This document shows, piece by piece, positions 17,076-25,572 of a DNA stretch of 64,000 bases; within the stretch, counting starts at the first letter, position 1, and each line of letters starts with the position of its first letter. Under the pieces are notes generated by a model. That model was not told where the DNA came from and ran no database searches. It saw only the letters and a list, made by a program, of their open reading frames with translations. The position numbers and the translations under genes were made by a program. Origin of the DNA: Roseivirga sp. (GTDB lineage Bacteria; Bacteroidota; Bacteroidia; Cytophagales; Cyclobacteriaceae); the NCBI GenBank assembly GCA_021404565.1, contig JAAWWF010000003.1, positions 124,001-188,000 on the forward strand, in the 5' to 3' direction.

Positions 17076-19022
17076 CTAAATCAGGCTTACATCAGCCATT
17101 ACTTCCAGCATAGCCGGGCCATCATGCGCCAATACCTTTTTCATAGACTCCGCCAGCTCAGGTTTGTTTTCAACTCTTATACCCAGGGCACCACAGCTGT
17201 TTGCATAATCTGAAAAGTTGGGGTTATGCAGGTCTGTAGCCCATACATCAAACTCACCTGCTCTCTGTTCTTTGGATATTTTACCCAGCTCAGAGTTATT
17301 CAGAAGGATCAGTTTGATAGGCATATTGTATTTCACTGCGGTGGTGAGCTCAGCCAGGTATTGGCAGAAACCACCATCACCAGCCACGGCAATGACCGGG
17401 CGTGAATCACCTACGGCTGCCCAGGCACCCATGGCGGCAGGGAAAGCAAAACCGATAGATCCCAAATAGCCGGACATCAGGAAGGTATGGTGCTTACTCT
17501 CAAAGTAGCGACCGAATGAATAGGCATTGTTTCCTACATCAACGCACATCACGGCATCTTCTGGCGCCTGTTTGGTCAGTTCATCAAAGATGGCAATTGA
17601 GCTTACCCCGGCACCATGATCGTCAATCATGCGCTTGGCTTTTTCTGACCTCCAGATGGCCCAGCGTTTGGCTACCTCTTTTCTTTGATCTACCGTATCC
17701 GTGTTACCAGCCAGTGCTTCTTCAAAGAGGGCAACGGTGGTAGAGATTTCACCCAATACCGGAGCATCTACCTTGTGGAACTTGCTTAAAGCCAAAGGAT
17801 CGAAATCTACTTGAATGGTAGGTTTGTGATCCGTAATACCGGTATGATTTGAAAAGGAAGCTCCGAAAACGCAGAGTAAATCGGCTTCATTCATAAACCA
17901 GGAGGCGATGGGGGTGCCGCTTCTTCCCAATACACCACAGCCCAGTGGATGGCTATCAGAGATTTGACCCTTGCCTTTGAAGGTGGTCATGATGGGGGCA
18001 TTGATGCTTTCAGCAAATGCAATGATGGCATCCATATGAAAGCGGGCACCATGGCCCACAATGATGGTGGGGCGTTTGGCAGCTTTGAACATACCCACGG
18101 CTTTATCCAGACTTGCCTGTGAAGGCCTTATTTCCATATCAGGCATGCGACCTTCAGATGTGGCGGCCGTTGCGTTTGATGGAGCGGGAGTTTCCTGTAC
18201 CTCATCGGGGAAGGTAAGGTGAGACACATCTCTATTGAGTATGGCATGCTTTACTGCCAGCGACATCAGCTCAGAATGCTTTGAATTGCCCTGTACTCTG
18301 TGGTTGAATTCAGCAACGGTGCTAAACGCTTTTACCAGATCAACCTCCTGAAAATTACCTGTACCCACTACCTGCGTAGCTACCTGACCAGTCAGTGCCA
18401 GGATAGGAGCTCTGTCTACCTTGGCATCCCAAAGGCCGGTAAAGAGGTTGGTAGCGCCCGGGCCGGCAATGGAAAAGCAGGCGGCTGGCTTGCCGGTAAG
18501 CTTACCATAGGCCGAAGCAGCAAAGGCCGCTGCTCCTTCATGGCGGATGCCATAGAAGTTTAAATTCCCTTTTTCTTCTTGTCTGCGCATGGCATCGGCA
18601 AAGCCCAGGTTGGAGTGGCCCACCATGCCAAACACTTTATTTACTCCCCAATTGACCATGGTTTCTACCATGACGTCCGAAATGGTGGTTTCATGCGGAG
18701 CTTCTTCTTCCATGCCCACATACACGGCTCCGTCCTCTACTTTGGTGAGGAAGGTGTCTACTCCATCATCAAAGCCCGGGGCTTTACCCGTGCAGGGATG
18801 ATAATCCCAACCATGCCATGGACAGCGCAGCAAACCGTTTTCGATACTTCCTTCTCCAAGAGGGCCACCCTGGTGCGGGCAGCGATTGTCGAGGGCCGAA
18901 AATTTGCCTTCAAAATGTGTGAGACAGATCCCCTGATGCTCTGCCGTTACCGACATGACTCTTCCTTCAGGAAGCTCTTCTGTACTATCGAGTACTTTGT
19001 GCCATTTCATTTTTGTTGCCAT
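17076..19022 (-). CDS. Rieske [2Fe-2S]-ThDP enzyme fusion (pyruvate oxidase-like)
   Basis: 648 residues combining two domains. Residues 1-105 are a Rieske domain with cluster ligands C48, H50, C67 and H70 (CPHQGGPLGEG, then CPWHGWDY). From about 110 on there is a complete thiamine-diphosphate enzyme: activating glutamate E162 in GIRHEGAAAF, PGATNLFTG loop, QEVD segment (225-228) as in pyruvate oxidase/PoxB, FAD/Rossmann-like middle domain, and the ThDP/Mg motif GDGGF (548-552) to N575/N576. The closest class is pyruvate oxidase or pyruvate:quinone dehydrogenase, with acetolactate synthase as the alternative. The Rieske domain could take electrons from the flavin. The fusion is unusual; the substrate is inferred from neighbours (malic enzymes). 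Confidence 0.88.
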   Translation of the reverse strand: MATKMKWHKVLDSTEELPEGRVMSVTAEHQGICLTHFEGKFSALDNRCPHQGGPLGEGSIENGLLRCPWHGWDYHPCTGKAPGFDDGVDTFLTKVEDGAVYVGMEEEAPHETTISDVMVETMVNWGVNKVFGMVGHSNLGFADAMRRQEEKGNLNFYGIRHEGAAAFAASAYGKLTGKPAACFSIAGPGATNLFTGLWDAKVDRAPILALTGQVATQVVGTGNFQEVDLVKAFSTVAEFNHRVQGNSKHSELMSLAVKHAILNRDVSHLTFPDEVQETPAPSNATAATSEGRMPDMEIRPSQASLDKAVGMFKAAKRPTIIVGHGARFHMDAIIAFAESINAPIMTTFKGKGQISDSHPLGCGVLGRSGTPIASWFMNEADLLCVFGASFSNHTGITDHKPTIQVDFDPLALSKFHKVDAPVLGEISTTVALFEEALAGNTDTVDQRKEVAKRWAIWRSEKAKRMIDDHGAGVSSIAIFDELTKQAPEDAVMCVDVGNNAYSFGRYFESKHHTFLMSGYLGSIGFAFPAAMGAWAAVGDSRPVIAVAGDGGFCQYLAELTTAVKYNMPIKLILLNNSELGKISKEQRAGEFDVWATDLHNPNFSDYANSCGALGIRVENKPELAESMKKVLAHDGPAMLEVMADVSLI

Positions 19023-19025
19023 GGT

Positions 19026-19421
19026 CTATGATTTAGATATGCTTTTCAAATACTGATTCTTTTTAATTCTGACCGCCCTCATGGAGAAGGTGATCAGGAA
19101 AATAGTGGCCACTAAAAGGCAGCCAATCCCAATAATGAGAAATACGATAAAGGTGTCTTTGACCATCAGGTTCTGCACGGCAGAAATACCACCAATCAGA
19201 CCTGTGATGGCGAAACTTGCCGCCCCCAGATAAAGTGCGACCAGGGCCCTGTTGAGGAGAGACATTTGTGTGATTTTTCGCTCAACCAAATGGGTATCAC
19301 AGGATTCTTCATGTATCAGACCTGAAATTTCCTGGCTGATGGCCGTAGACAGATGAGAAGTGGACATGATCATCATACCAATACCTGGTAGCAGTGTCAG
19401 CGGTATGATCCAGTTATCCAT
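19026..19421 (-). CDS. DUF2721-family membrane protein
   Basis: 131 residues with three membrane segments (about 5-22, 58-78 and 90-112) and the family pattern LLNRALVALYLGAASFAITG. DUF2721 proteins are small integral membrane proteins of unknown function. The gene shares one base with the upstream 269-residue gene and is 3 bases from the Rieske-ThDP gene, so it sits in the middle of the redox run and may be part of a membrane complex. Confidence 0.88.
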   Translation of the reverse strand: MDNWIIPLTLLPGIGMMIMSTSHLSTAISQEISGLIHEESCDTHLVERKITQMSLLNRALVALYLGAASFAITGLIGGISAVQNLMVKDTFIVFLIIGIGCLLVATIFLITFSMRAVRIKKNQYLKSISKS

Positions 19422-20230
19422 TATTCCCGATTGATATTATTAGGGTCTACATATACCACTTTCCATTCGTCCAGAGTTTCTACCCTGCCGGAAATAGTCG
19501 TGACATCAGATACATAAGGAATCACTTCTTCATTCAGACGCTGGCCATTCTCCCCCATAATGAGGTAGTAATCGGCCTTGCCCTGGTCATTTTTTACTAC
19601 ATACATAGGTGGTATGCCCCCTGAAATGCAAAGACCAGCGCAGGATTTATGGGGCTTGCCTTCACCGGGTTTCATGCTACCGAAATAGCATTTGGGATCA
19701 ATGATTTCACCTGTCAGTGTTTGCACACCAAAGTCCTGCACATCTTTCAGGTAAAGTGATTTGTCAACTAAGGGCCGGTAGCTGATATAGCTCTTCTCGT
19801 TTTCGGTAAGCTCCAGTAAGGTGGTACCATTGTGATAAATAAGCGTACCGCGGAGTTTTACATATACCCTGTCGAAGGTAAGGGCTATTTCGCTCCTGAT
19901 CTTTTCGAGGGAAGGAGTAGCTCCATGCTTTCCAAAGTTGATAAGGAGGATGTTTTTAAAGACCGGATATCCGTTCAGGTCTTCCCCGTCAATTACCTTG
20001 ATAAAAGGTTGTGGCCCCATATAAACCAGACCTTCCACCTCTGTCAGCTCTCCGTATTCAAAAGAACCATTGTTAATGGTCGTCTGATTAGACACTACCA
20101 CATAGGCAGAAGCAGCCAGCAGAATGAAGAACATCAGGACAGCCACCACAGTAAAGCGTGAAATGCCTTTGGGTGCCTTGGGTAAATAACCGATATAGAA
20201 TTCTTTCTTGTCGCTCATCTTATCCTTCAA
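19421..20230 (-). CDS. Membrane-anchored protein with conserved-looking cysteine motif
   Basis: 269 residues. One transmembrane helix at about 26-48 anchors a soluble domain that probably faces the periplasm. The most striking part is C181 followed by HKSCAGLCISGGIPPMYVV (H194, C197, C201): a compact set of cysteines and histidine that could bind copper, heme or an Fe-S centre. I do not recognise the family. The C-terminal part (residues 210-269) is beta-rich. It overlaps the cytochrome-b/Rieske gene by 11 bases, which suggests a joint complex. Candidate function: electron-transfer or metal-insertion partner. Confidence 0.85.
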   Translation of the reverse strand: MKDKMSDKKEFYIGYLPKAPKGISRFTVVAVLMFFILLAASAYVVVSNQTTINNGSFEYGELTEVEGLVYMGPQPFIKVIDGEDLNGYPVFKNILLINFGKHGATPSLEKIRSEIALTFDRVYVKLRGTLIYHNGTTLLELTENEKSYISYRPLVDKSLYLKDVQDFGVQTLTGEIIDPKCYFGSMKPGEGKPHKSCAGLCISGGIPPMYVVKNDQGKADYYLIMGENGQRLNEEVIPYVSDVTTISGRVETLDEWKVVYVDPNNINRE

Positions 20231-21248
20231 TTAAAATTGGGTCCAGGGCTGTGCCTTCAGGCTGTGGGTCCGGATTGACAAATACTTTTTCACCTTCCAG
20301 TTTAAGGTGGTAAGTGCTTACTTTTTCAGTAAAAGGCGGTGGCGAACTTCCATTATGTGGTTCGTATTGGTAGCCATGCCAGGGGCAGGTCACACAGCCG
20401 TCCACTACTTTACCTTCGCCCAGGGGCCCGTTCTGGTGCTTGCATACATTGTTAATGGCAGACAGTTTTCCGTCATATTTGAAAATTGCGATACTTTCTC
20501 CATTCAGGGTCACAATTTTGGCGCAATCATCAGCAATGTCTTTCAAATCGCAGGCATGGTAGAAACCCGGAGCTGACTTAAGGTCCAGCCCCCGACCTGA
20601 CTTCACTGAGGAGGCAAAATGTAAGGCAATAACCATCATCATGCCTACCATAAGGAAGCCATAAAGGAATGGATGGCTTTCAAATTGAACAATGCCCAGC
20701 ATTACGTGCATGATGATCAGGGCATAGGCCACATACACCATCATATGCAGACTCTTCCATACTCGTGGGCTCAGGTTTTTTAACCAGAAATCATGGCTCG
20801 TGGCGGCCATTAAGAAGAAGATGATGAGTGCGAAGAAGCCCAATACCTGAAAGGGGAATTGGGTCAGCGTATCGTAGTTGCCGTTAGAGGTAAAGAGTGA
20901 TACCAGGGCTACTTTGTTGCCCAGGGAGTGAAACTGGAGAATGCTGAAGATTCCGTGAACCAATGCTACCAGAAACATGGTCACTCCCAGATGTCTGCGA
21001 TTATACAGCATAGGGAGAAACTTACTGTTGAGTCGGGCTAAGGGGCCAATCATCAGAATGATATGCAGCAGCAGCAAAGCCAAAGTGGCTGTGGCGCGAA
21101 TGATCATTGTCTCGCCCGTTATTTCAGGGACAAATACACTGGTAAGTCCTATATAGGCACCCAGGTAAGCGAGGACGAAGAAGAAGAGAATCCAATCATA
21201 GATTTTCTTCTGTCGGTTCCATAATATGCCTGCGTAGTTTACACTCAT
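20220..21248 (-). CDS. Ferric-reductase-like heme-b membrane protein with C-terminal Rieske domain
   Basis: 342 residues. Residues 1-215 form about six membrane helices with the ferric-reductase/MsrQ pattern: RRHLGVTMFLVALVHGIF (H98) and SLHMMVYVAYALIIMHVML (H168, H181), which would hold b-type heme. Residues about 225-330 form a Rieske domain with C269, H271, C288 and H291 (CKHQNGPLGEG and CPWHGYQY). It could pass electrons between quinol or heme and a soluble partner. It overlaps genes on both sides by 4 and 11 bases. The fusion replaces the FAD/NAD domain normally found in ferric reductases, so it probably does not take electrons directly from NADPH. Confidence 0.9.
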   Translation of the reverse strand: MSVNYAGILWNRQKKIYDWILFFFVLAYLGAYIGLTSVFVPEITGETMIIRATATLALLLLHIILMIGPLARLNSKFLPMLYNRRHLGVTMFLVALVHGIFSILQFHSLGNKVALVSLFTSNGNYDTLTQFPFQVLGFFALIIFFLMAATSHDFWLKNLSPRVWKSLHMMVYVAYALIIMHVMLGIVQFESHPFLYGFLMVGMMMVIALHFASSVKSGRGLDLKSAPGFYHACDLKDIADDCAKIVTLNGESIAIFKYDGKLSAINNVCKHQNGPLGEGKVVDGCVTCPWHGYQYEPHNGSSPPPFTEKVSTYHLKLEGEKVFVNPDPQPEGTALDPILIEG

Positions 21249-21703
21249 TTGTTCAACTCGTTTAAGTGTTGATGATAGAGCGTATTGTCGTTGAGCTTAT
21301 CATAAATGATAATATGCGACATGCCATTCAATGACTCTTTGGGAACCTCAAAGGTGTAACTGGCCATTTCCTGCAAGCTGCCAATGAGCTTTGCTGACTC
21401 GTCTACTTTGTCAGATGCGGTAAGGTAAGCCACCGTGAAGGCTGAAACCAGTGGTTGGGTAAATGAAATGGAGATCAGACTGGAATCGTGGTACTCGTCT
21501 ATCTTGATGTTAATGGCATGATCTGAAACTTCGTGTCTTTCGGTAATACCACAGTCTGTGATATCAGCCGGGCAGGAGATGCGTGGGATTTCTGCTGTAG
21601 GACTGATCTGTATACCTTCTATGGCTTCCAGACAAAGCAATGGCAGGCCTATGCCTATCACAAACCACATATAGCGATGGCGTTTTCGGAGCTTTACATT
21701 CAT
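21245..21703 (-). CDS. Single-pass hypothetical protein of the redox operon
   Basis: 152 residues, unknown family. A membrane helix or uncleaved signal at about 10-30 is followed by a small soluble domain with two cysteines close together (SCPADITDC, eight residues apart), then beta-rich sequence. It overlaps both neighbours by 4 bases (ATGA-type junctions), which points to co-translation with the 71-residue protein and the cytochrome-b/Rieske protein. It could be a small periplasmic subunit. Confidence 0.8.
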   Translation of the reverse strand: MNVKLRKRHRYMWFVIGIGLPLLCLEAIEGIQISPTAEIPRISCPADITDCGITERHEVSDHAINIKIDEYHDSSLISISFTQPLVSAFTVAYLTASDKVDESAKLIGSLQEMASYTFEVPKESLNGMSHIIIYDKLNDNTLYHQHLNELNK

Positions 21704-21915
21704 GCGTCAGCCCCCTTTCTCCATTTCTTCAACAGGATGGGCCAGAGCGCTACCGTACCGGGGAAGATCAGTATCTTCATAAACAGAGGAGCGGCCTTTA
21801 CGCCATCATCAAAGCTATGAACCCCTTTTTTGATAAAGGGGAAGTAAAATATAATGCCGATGAGGAGGTAGACTCCTGCTGCCATCAGTAATATGGAAAC
21901 TATCGTCTCAGTCAT
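21700..21915 (-). CDS. Small two-helix membrane protein
   Basis: 71 residues with two hydrophobic helices (about 4-26 and 45-62), separated by a short charged loop, and a basic C-terminus (LLKKWRKG). It overlaps the malic enzyme gene by 8 bases and the next gene by 4. It is too short to assign; the context suggests a small subunit or stabiliser of the heme-b/Rieske protein. Confidence 0.8.
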   Translation of the reverse strand: MTETIVSILLMAAGVYLLIGIIFYFPFIKKGVHSFDDGVKAAPLFMKILIFPGTVALWPILLKKWRKGADA

Positions 21916-23134
21916 AATCTAATTTAGCTTCTTCGGCCTTAATTTCTTCCTCCAGTTTTATCTCATCATATACTGCCTGTTCCACCGCGTCTGCAACACG
22001 CTGGGCGAGGGAGGTATCCAGTGCTGAAGGAATTACCATGTCTTTCGTTGGATTCTCCACGCTTGTAGCGATGGCATAAGCGGCTGCCAGCTTCATTTCA
22101 GTAGAGATAGTCTTGGCTCTTGCCTTTAGCGCTCCTTTGAAAATGCCCGGGAAGGCCAGTACATTGTTGATCTGGTTAGGGAAATCACTGCGACCTGTAC
22201 CCATAATGGCTGCACCGCCTGCAAAGGCTTCTTCCGGCATTATTTCCGGTTCAGGATTGGCCATGGCAAAAATGATCGGGTTGTCGGCCATGTTTTGGAT
22301 GTCTTCCTTGCTTAGGATTCCCCCTTTACTCACACCAATAAATACGTCCGCCCCTTTGATAATGTCGTGGATGCCTCCATCAACGTCATCAAAGTTGGAG
22401 TATTTGATCAGCTCCGTTTTGGCCTTATTCAAATCACCTCTGAAGCGATGAATGGCACCTTTGCTATCTGCTACGATCAGCTGCTTTACAGATACACAAA
22501 GCTCGGAGTCGATATGGAAGCAGCGCAACAGCTTGGCAATGGCGATGCCCGCAGCACCAGCTCCGTTGATAACTACTTTCAGGTCATTGATAGGCTTGCC
22601 CACCACCTTGGCCGCATTGATCAGTGCTGCCAGGGTCACGATGGCGGTACCGTGCTGATCGTCATGAAAAACCGGAATGCCCAGATCCTGCAAAGCCTCT
22701 TCTACAATAAAGCTCTCCGGGGCCTTGATATCTTCTAGATTGATACCACCGAAAACCGGAGAAATTCTGCGGATGGTATCGATCAGTTGGTTGGAATCAT
22801 TGCAGTCGATACAGATAGGAAAGGCGTTGACATCGGCAAATTTCTTGAACAGCATGGCCTTACCTTCCATTACAGGTAGTGAGGCCAGTGCGCCAATATC
22901 TCCAAGTCCTAATACGGCCGTTCCGTTAGTGATCACCGCGATGGTATTGTTCTTAATTGTGAGGTCATAAGCCCGTTCAGGATTGCGTTGTATCTCCAGG
23001 CAGGGCTCAGCTACACCGGGGGAATACAGCAAGGAAAGATCTTCCTTGCTGTTCACATCCATCTTATTAGTGATTTCCGTTTTACCACGAAGTCGCTCGT
23101 GTAGTTCTACCGACTTCTTGTATATGTCGCTCAT
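21908..23134 (-). CDS. Malic enzyme, short form (NADP/NAD type)
   Basis: 408 residues. It converts malate to pyruvate and CO2 with reduction of NAD(P)+. Present are the Tyr region LLYSPGVAEPCLEI, GLGDIGALASLPVMEGKAML with the catalytic lysine, the metal site (EDIKAP and HDDQHGTAIV), and the nucleotide fold GAGAAGIAIAKLL. It has only the malic domain; the C-terminal phosphotransacetylase-like domain of MaeB-type proteins is absent. It lies 27 bases after the Rieske-FMN gene and overlaps the small membrane-protein gene, so it is within the redox operon. The operon run thus carries two unrelated-length malic enzymes. Confidence 0.95.
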   Translation of the reverse strand: MSDIYKKSVELHERLRGKTEITNKMDVNSKEDLSLLYSPGVAEPCLEIQRNPERAYDLTIKNNTIAVITNGTAVLGLGDIGALASLPVMEGKAMLFKKFADVNAFPICIDCNDSNQLIDTIRRISPVFGGINLEDIKAPESFIVEEALQDLGIPVFHDDQHGTAIVTLAALINAAKVVGKPINDLKVVINGAGAAGIAIAKLLRCFHIDSELCVSVKQLIVADSKGAIHRFRGDLNKAKTELIKYSNFDDVDGGIHDIIKGADVFIGVSKGGILSKEDIQNMADNPIIFAMANPEPEIMPEEAFAGGAAIMGTGRSDFPNQINNVLAFPGIFKGALKARAKTISTEMKLAAAYAIATSVENPTKDMVIPSALDTSLAQRVADAVEQAVYDEIKLEEEIKAEEAKLDYD

Positions 23135-23161
23135 TATCTTACAGTTGAGTTATGCTAATTC

Positions 23162-24775
23162 TTAAGGGTTGATTCCGGCATACGGAATGCCCGTCAATTT
23201 ATGCATATCCCAGTTATAAGTGCTTAAATCTGATCGTTCAAATTTTGTAAAATCGTCATGCCCGCAGGCCCTGGCCACTACCTTCATCAGATCAGTGGTG
23301 GCTGAAAAGAAGTTGTGAAGTTGCTTCGCTGAAGACTGAATAATCAATCTCGACCTCAGGTTCTCCTTTTGTGTGGCAATGCCTACGGGGCAGTTGTTGG
23401 TATTACAAGCGCGCATGCCCAGGCAACCGATCGCCTGGAGGGCAGAGTTGGATACGGCTACGGCATCGGCTCCCATCATCATGGCTTTGGCAAAATCTTC
23501 CGCTACCCGCAAACCTCCGGTAATCACCAGGGAAACTTCTTTGGCTCCGCGGTCATCCAGGTGCTTTCTGGCCCGGGCCAGTGCAGGTATGGTAGGTATG
23601 TTAATATTGTCACGCAGTACGGTGGGTGCTGCACCGGTACCGCCACCACGACCATCCAGAATGATATAGTCTACGCCTACTTCCAGGGCAAAGTCAATGT
23701 CATCTTCCAGGCGGGCTGCCGAGATTTTAAACCCTACCGGAATGCCTCCGGTTACTTCTCTTACTTTTTCTGCAAAATCTTTGAAATCCTTTACCCCGTG
23801 AAAATCAGGGAAGGTAGCAGGAGAAATAGCTGATTCACCTTCGTTCAGGCCACGTACTTCTGCAATTTCTTTGGATACTTTGTTTCCCGGAAGGTGCCCG
23901 CCTGTACCGGTCTTGGCACCCTGGCCTCCTTTGAAGTGAAAGGCCTGTACTTTTTCCAGCTTGTCCCATGAGAAACCAAACTGCGCAGAGGCGAGCTCAT
24001 AGAAATAGCGGGAATTGCTTGCCTGCTCATCTGGTAGCATGCCGCCTTCTCCCGAGCAAATACCCGTTCCAGCCATTTCGGCTCCTTTAGAGAGTGAGAT
24101 TTTTGCCTCTCTCGACAAGGCGCCAAACGACATATCAGAAACGAAGAGTGGAATGTCGAGTTCCAGTGGTTTTTTAGCTCCGGGGCCAATCACAGTTTTG
24201 GTACCTACGCTTTCATGATCGAGCAGAGGTCTGCGCGAAAGTTGTGCGGGTAAAAACTGAATGTCTTCCCACTTTGGTAAGGTGTTGCGATCTACTCCCA
24301 TGGCGGCCGATGGCCCATGATGTCCCCAGTTTTTCAGTCCGTTTTTAGCCAGTTCTGTGATATACCTTGTATAGGGTTCAGTGCTTTCAGGGTGAGTATC
24401 AGCGTAAGCCCCCAGGTAAGATTCACGATCGAAAGGAGCGGGGCTCGTTACTTCATAGTCCAGCACATCCTGCTCATCAATCATTACATCATCTCCTTCT
24501 ATGGTAGCCGGAAATTTGTGAAGGACTTCGCTGTTGTTGTATTCACTCACCCCGGTATCGATGCGATAATCCCAATTATGGAGTCCGCAGATCAGGTTAT
24601 GCCCATCTACATGTCCATCAGAAAGTAAGGCTCCACGGTGAAGGCAGCGACCGTACAAAACGGATACTTCTTCTCCATAGCGGATCACGACCAAATCGGT
24701 AGCTGATACTAAAGCATGGGTGGGTTGTTTTTCTTCGAGTGCCGAAAAGCTGGCGACTTTGACAGGTTTCTTCAT
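23162..24775 (-). CDS. Rieske-FMN glutamate-synthase-like fusion protein
   Basis: 537 residues. Residues 1-105 form a Rieske-type domain with C44, H46, C63 and H66 (CLHRGALLSDG and CGLHNWDY). Residues about 130-530 are the FMN-binding glutamate-synthase-like barrel: GGQGAKTGTGGHLPG, DGRGGGTGAAPTVL, ITGGLRVAEDFAKAMMMGAD and a cluster motif C451/C457/C462 (CLGMRACNTNNCPVGIATQ) as in GltB. The glutamine amidotransferase domain and the GXGXG domain are absent, so it is not a full glutamate synthase; FMN-dependent reductase activity with an unknown acceptor is likely. It is the first clear gene of the redox run, 92 bases after the ceramidase-like gene. Confidence 0.9.
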   Translation of the reverse strand: MKKPVKVASFSALEEKQPTHALVSATDLVVIRYGEEVSVLYGRCLHRGALLSDGHVDGHNLICGLHNWDYRIDTGVSEYNNSEVLHKFPATIEGDDVMIDEQDVLDYEVTSPAPFDRESYLGAYADTHPESTEPYTRYITELAKNGLKNWGHHGPSAAMGVDRNTLPKWEDIQFLPAQLSRRPLLDHESVGTKTVIGPGAKKPLELDIPLFVSDMSFGALSREAKISLSKGAEMAGTGICSGEGGMLPDEQASNSRYFYELASAQFGFSWDKLEKVQAFHFKGGQGAKTGTGGHLPGNKVSKEIAEVRGLNEGESAISPATFPDFHGVKDFKDFAEKVREVTGGIPVGFKISAARLEDDIDFALEVGVDYIILDGRGGGTGAAPTVLRDNINIPTIPALARARKHLDDRGAKEVSLVITGGLRVAEDFAKAMMMGADAVAVSNSALQAIGCLGMRACNTNNCPVGIATQKENLRSRLIIQSSAKQLHNFFSATTDLMKVVARACGHDDFTKFERSDLSTYNWDMHKLTGIPYAGINP

Positions 24776-24867
24776 TATGTTGATTGACTAAAAAAATCTC
24801 TTCATTCGAAATTAACTATCTCGTAGCAAGACAGTTGTTGCGTAAATGACAAGATAAGAATCTGGGG

Positions 24868-25572
24868 CTAATTTGTGCGGACAGAAGTCTTTAAACTTGC
24901 CAATTCATTATTCCTTATGAAATAAAGATAGTCGGCCAGCAGGAAGGCTCCTATACCTGTGAAGATGTGCCAGAGGAAATGTGTACCAAATGCGACATAG
25001 TCTGTAAATTCTTTGTCGACCTGGCGAAAGTAGATGGCCAGTACAAAGCAAAGTGCACTGATAATGATGTTGATCGTTTTCTTAAACTGATACTTTCTCA
25101 GAATCAGGAAAACGGGCAATAGGAAGGCAATACCGCTGATCGTGTATGACATGTTGATACCTCCTTGTCCGGGAATGAAATCAATAATGCCAAAGCGCAG
25201 TAAGAAAACCGGAGTGACGGCAACAAAGCCCATCCACCATTTAGGCAATACCTTGGCCCAGAAATAGACTGTAATCATCAAGGTAAGAAAGAGGGCTGGC
25301 ATAAAATCCATCAGCAAAAAAAGCCTGGAGCTTCTTAAGCCATGAAAGAGAGTGCTGCCGATTCCGTTGATCAGAAGAAAAGGAATAGCCGCCAGCAGAA
25401 AACCGTATTGGCCCGGGTTTTTGCGAATTTTCCACAGATAATAGACAGCAGGGGCTGCTATGGCCAGCGAAGAAAAGGCATTCCAGGGCTCCACTATCAG
25501 ATTATCCGTGATATGGGTTTCCGCATACCAGGGTCCTCCGTCTGTTATTTGCTGTGGTAAAAAAAGCATCAT
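24868..25572 (-). CDS. Ceramidase-family (alkaline ceramidase/PAQR-like) membrane protein
   Basis: 234 residues with seven membrane helices and the ceramidase-superfamily pattern: the E-x-W-N-A-x-S-S start (VEPWNAFSSLAI), GSTLFHGLRS with the metal-ligand histidine, the LLMDFMPALFLTL segment, and the C-terminal HFLWHIFTGIGAFLLADY with two more histidines. Members hydrolyse amide bonds in sphingolipids through a zinc site; Bacteroidota make sphingolipids, so this is plausible. It is encoded upstream of the redox run and may share its promoter, though a 92-base gap separates them. Confidence 0.88.
   Translation of the reverse strand: MMLFLPQQITDGGPWYAETHITDNLIVEPWNAFSSLAIAAPAVYYLWKIRKNPGQYGFLLAAIPFLLINGIGSTLFHGLRSSRLFLLMDFMPALFLTLMITVYFWAKVLPKWWMGFVAVTPVFLLRFGIIDFIPGQGGINMSYTISGIAFLLPVFLILRKYQFKKTINIIISALCFVLAIYFRQVDKEFTDYVAFGTHFLWHIFTGIGAFLLADYLYFIRNNELASLKTSVRTN

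Noticed and set aside
23162-24775. Full glutamate synthase large subunit
   Set aside because: Amidotransferase and C-terminal domains are missing and a Rieske domain is fused instead.
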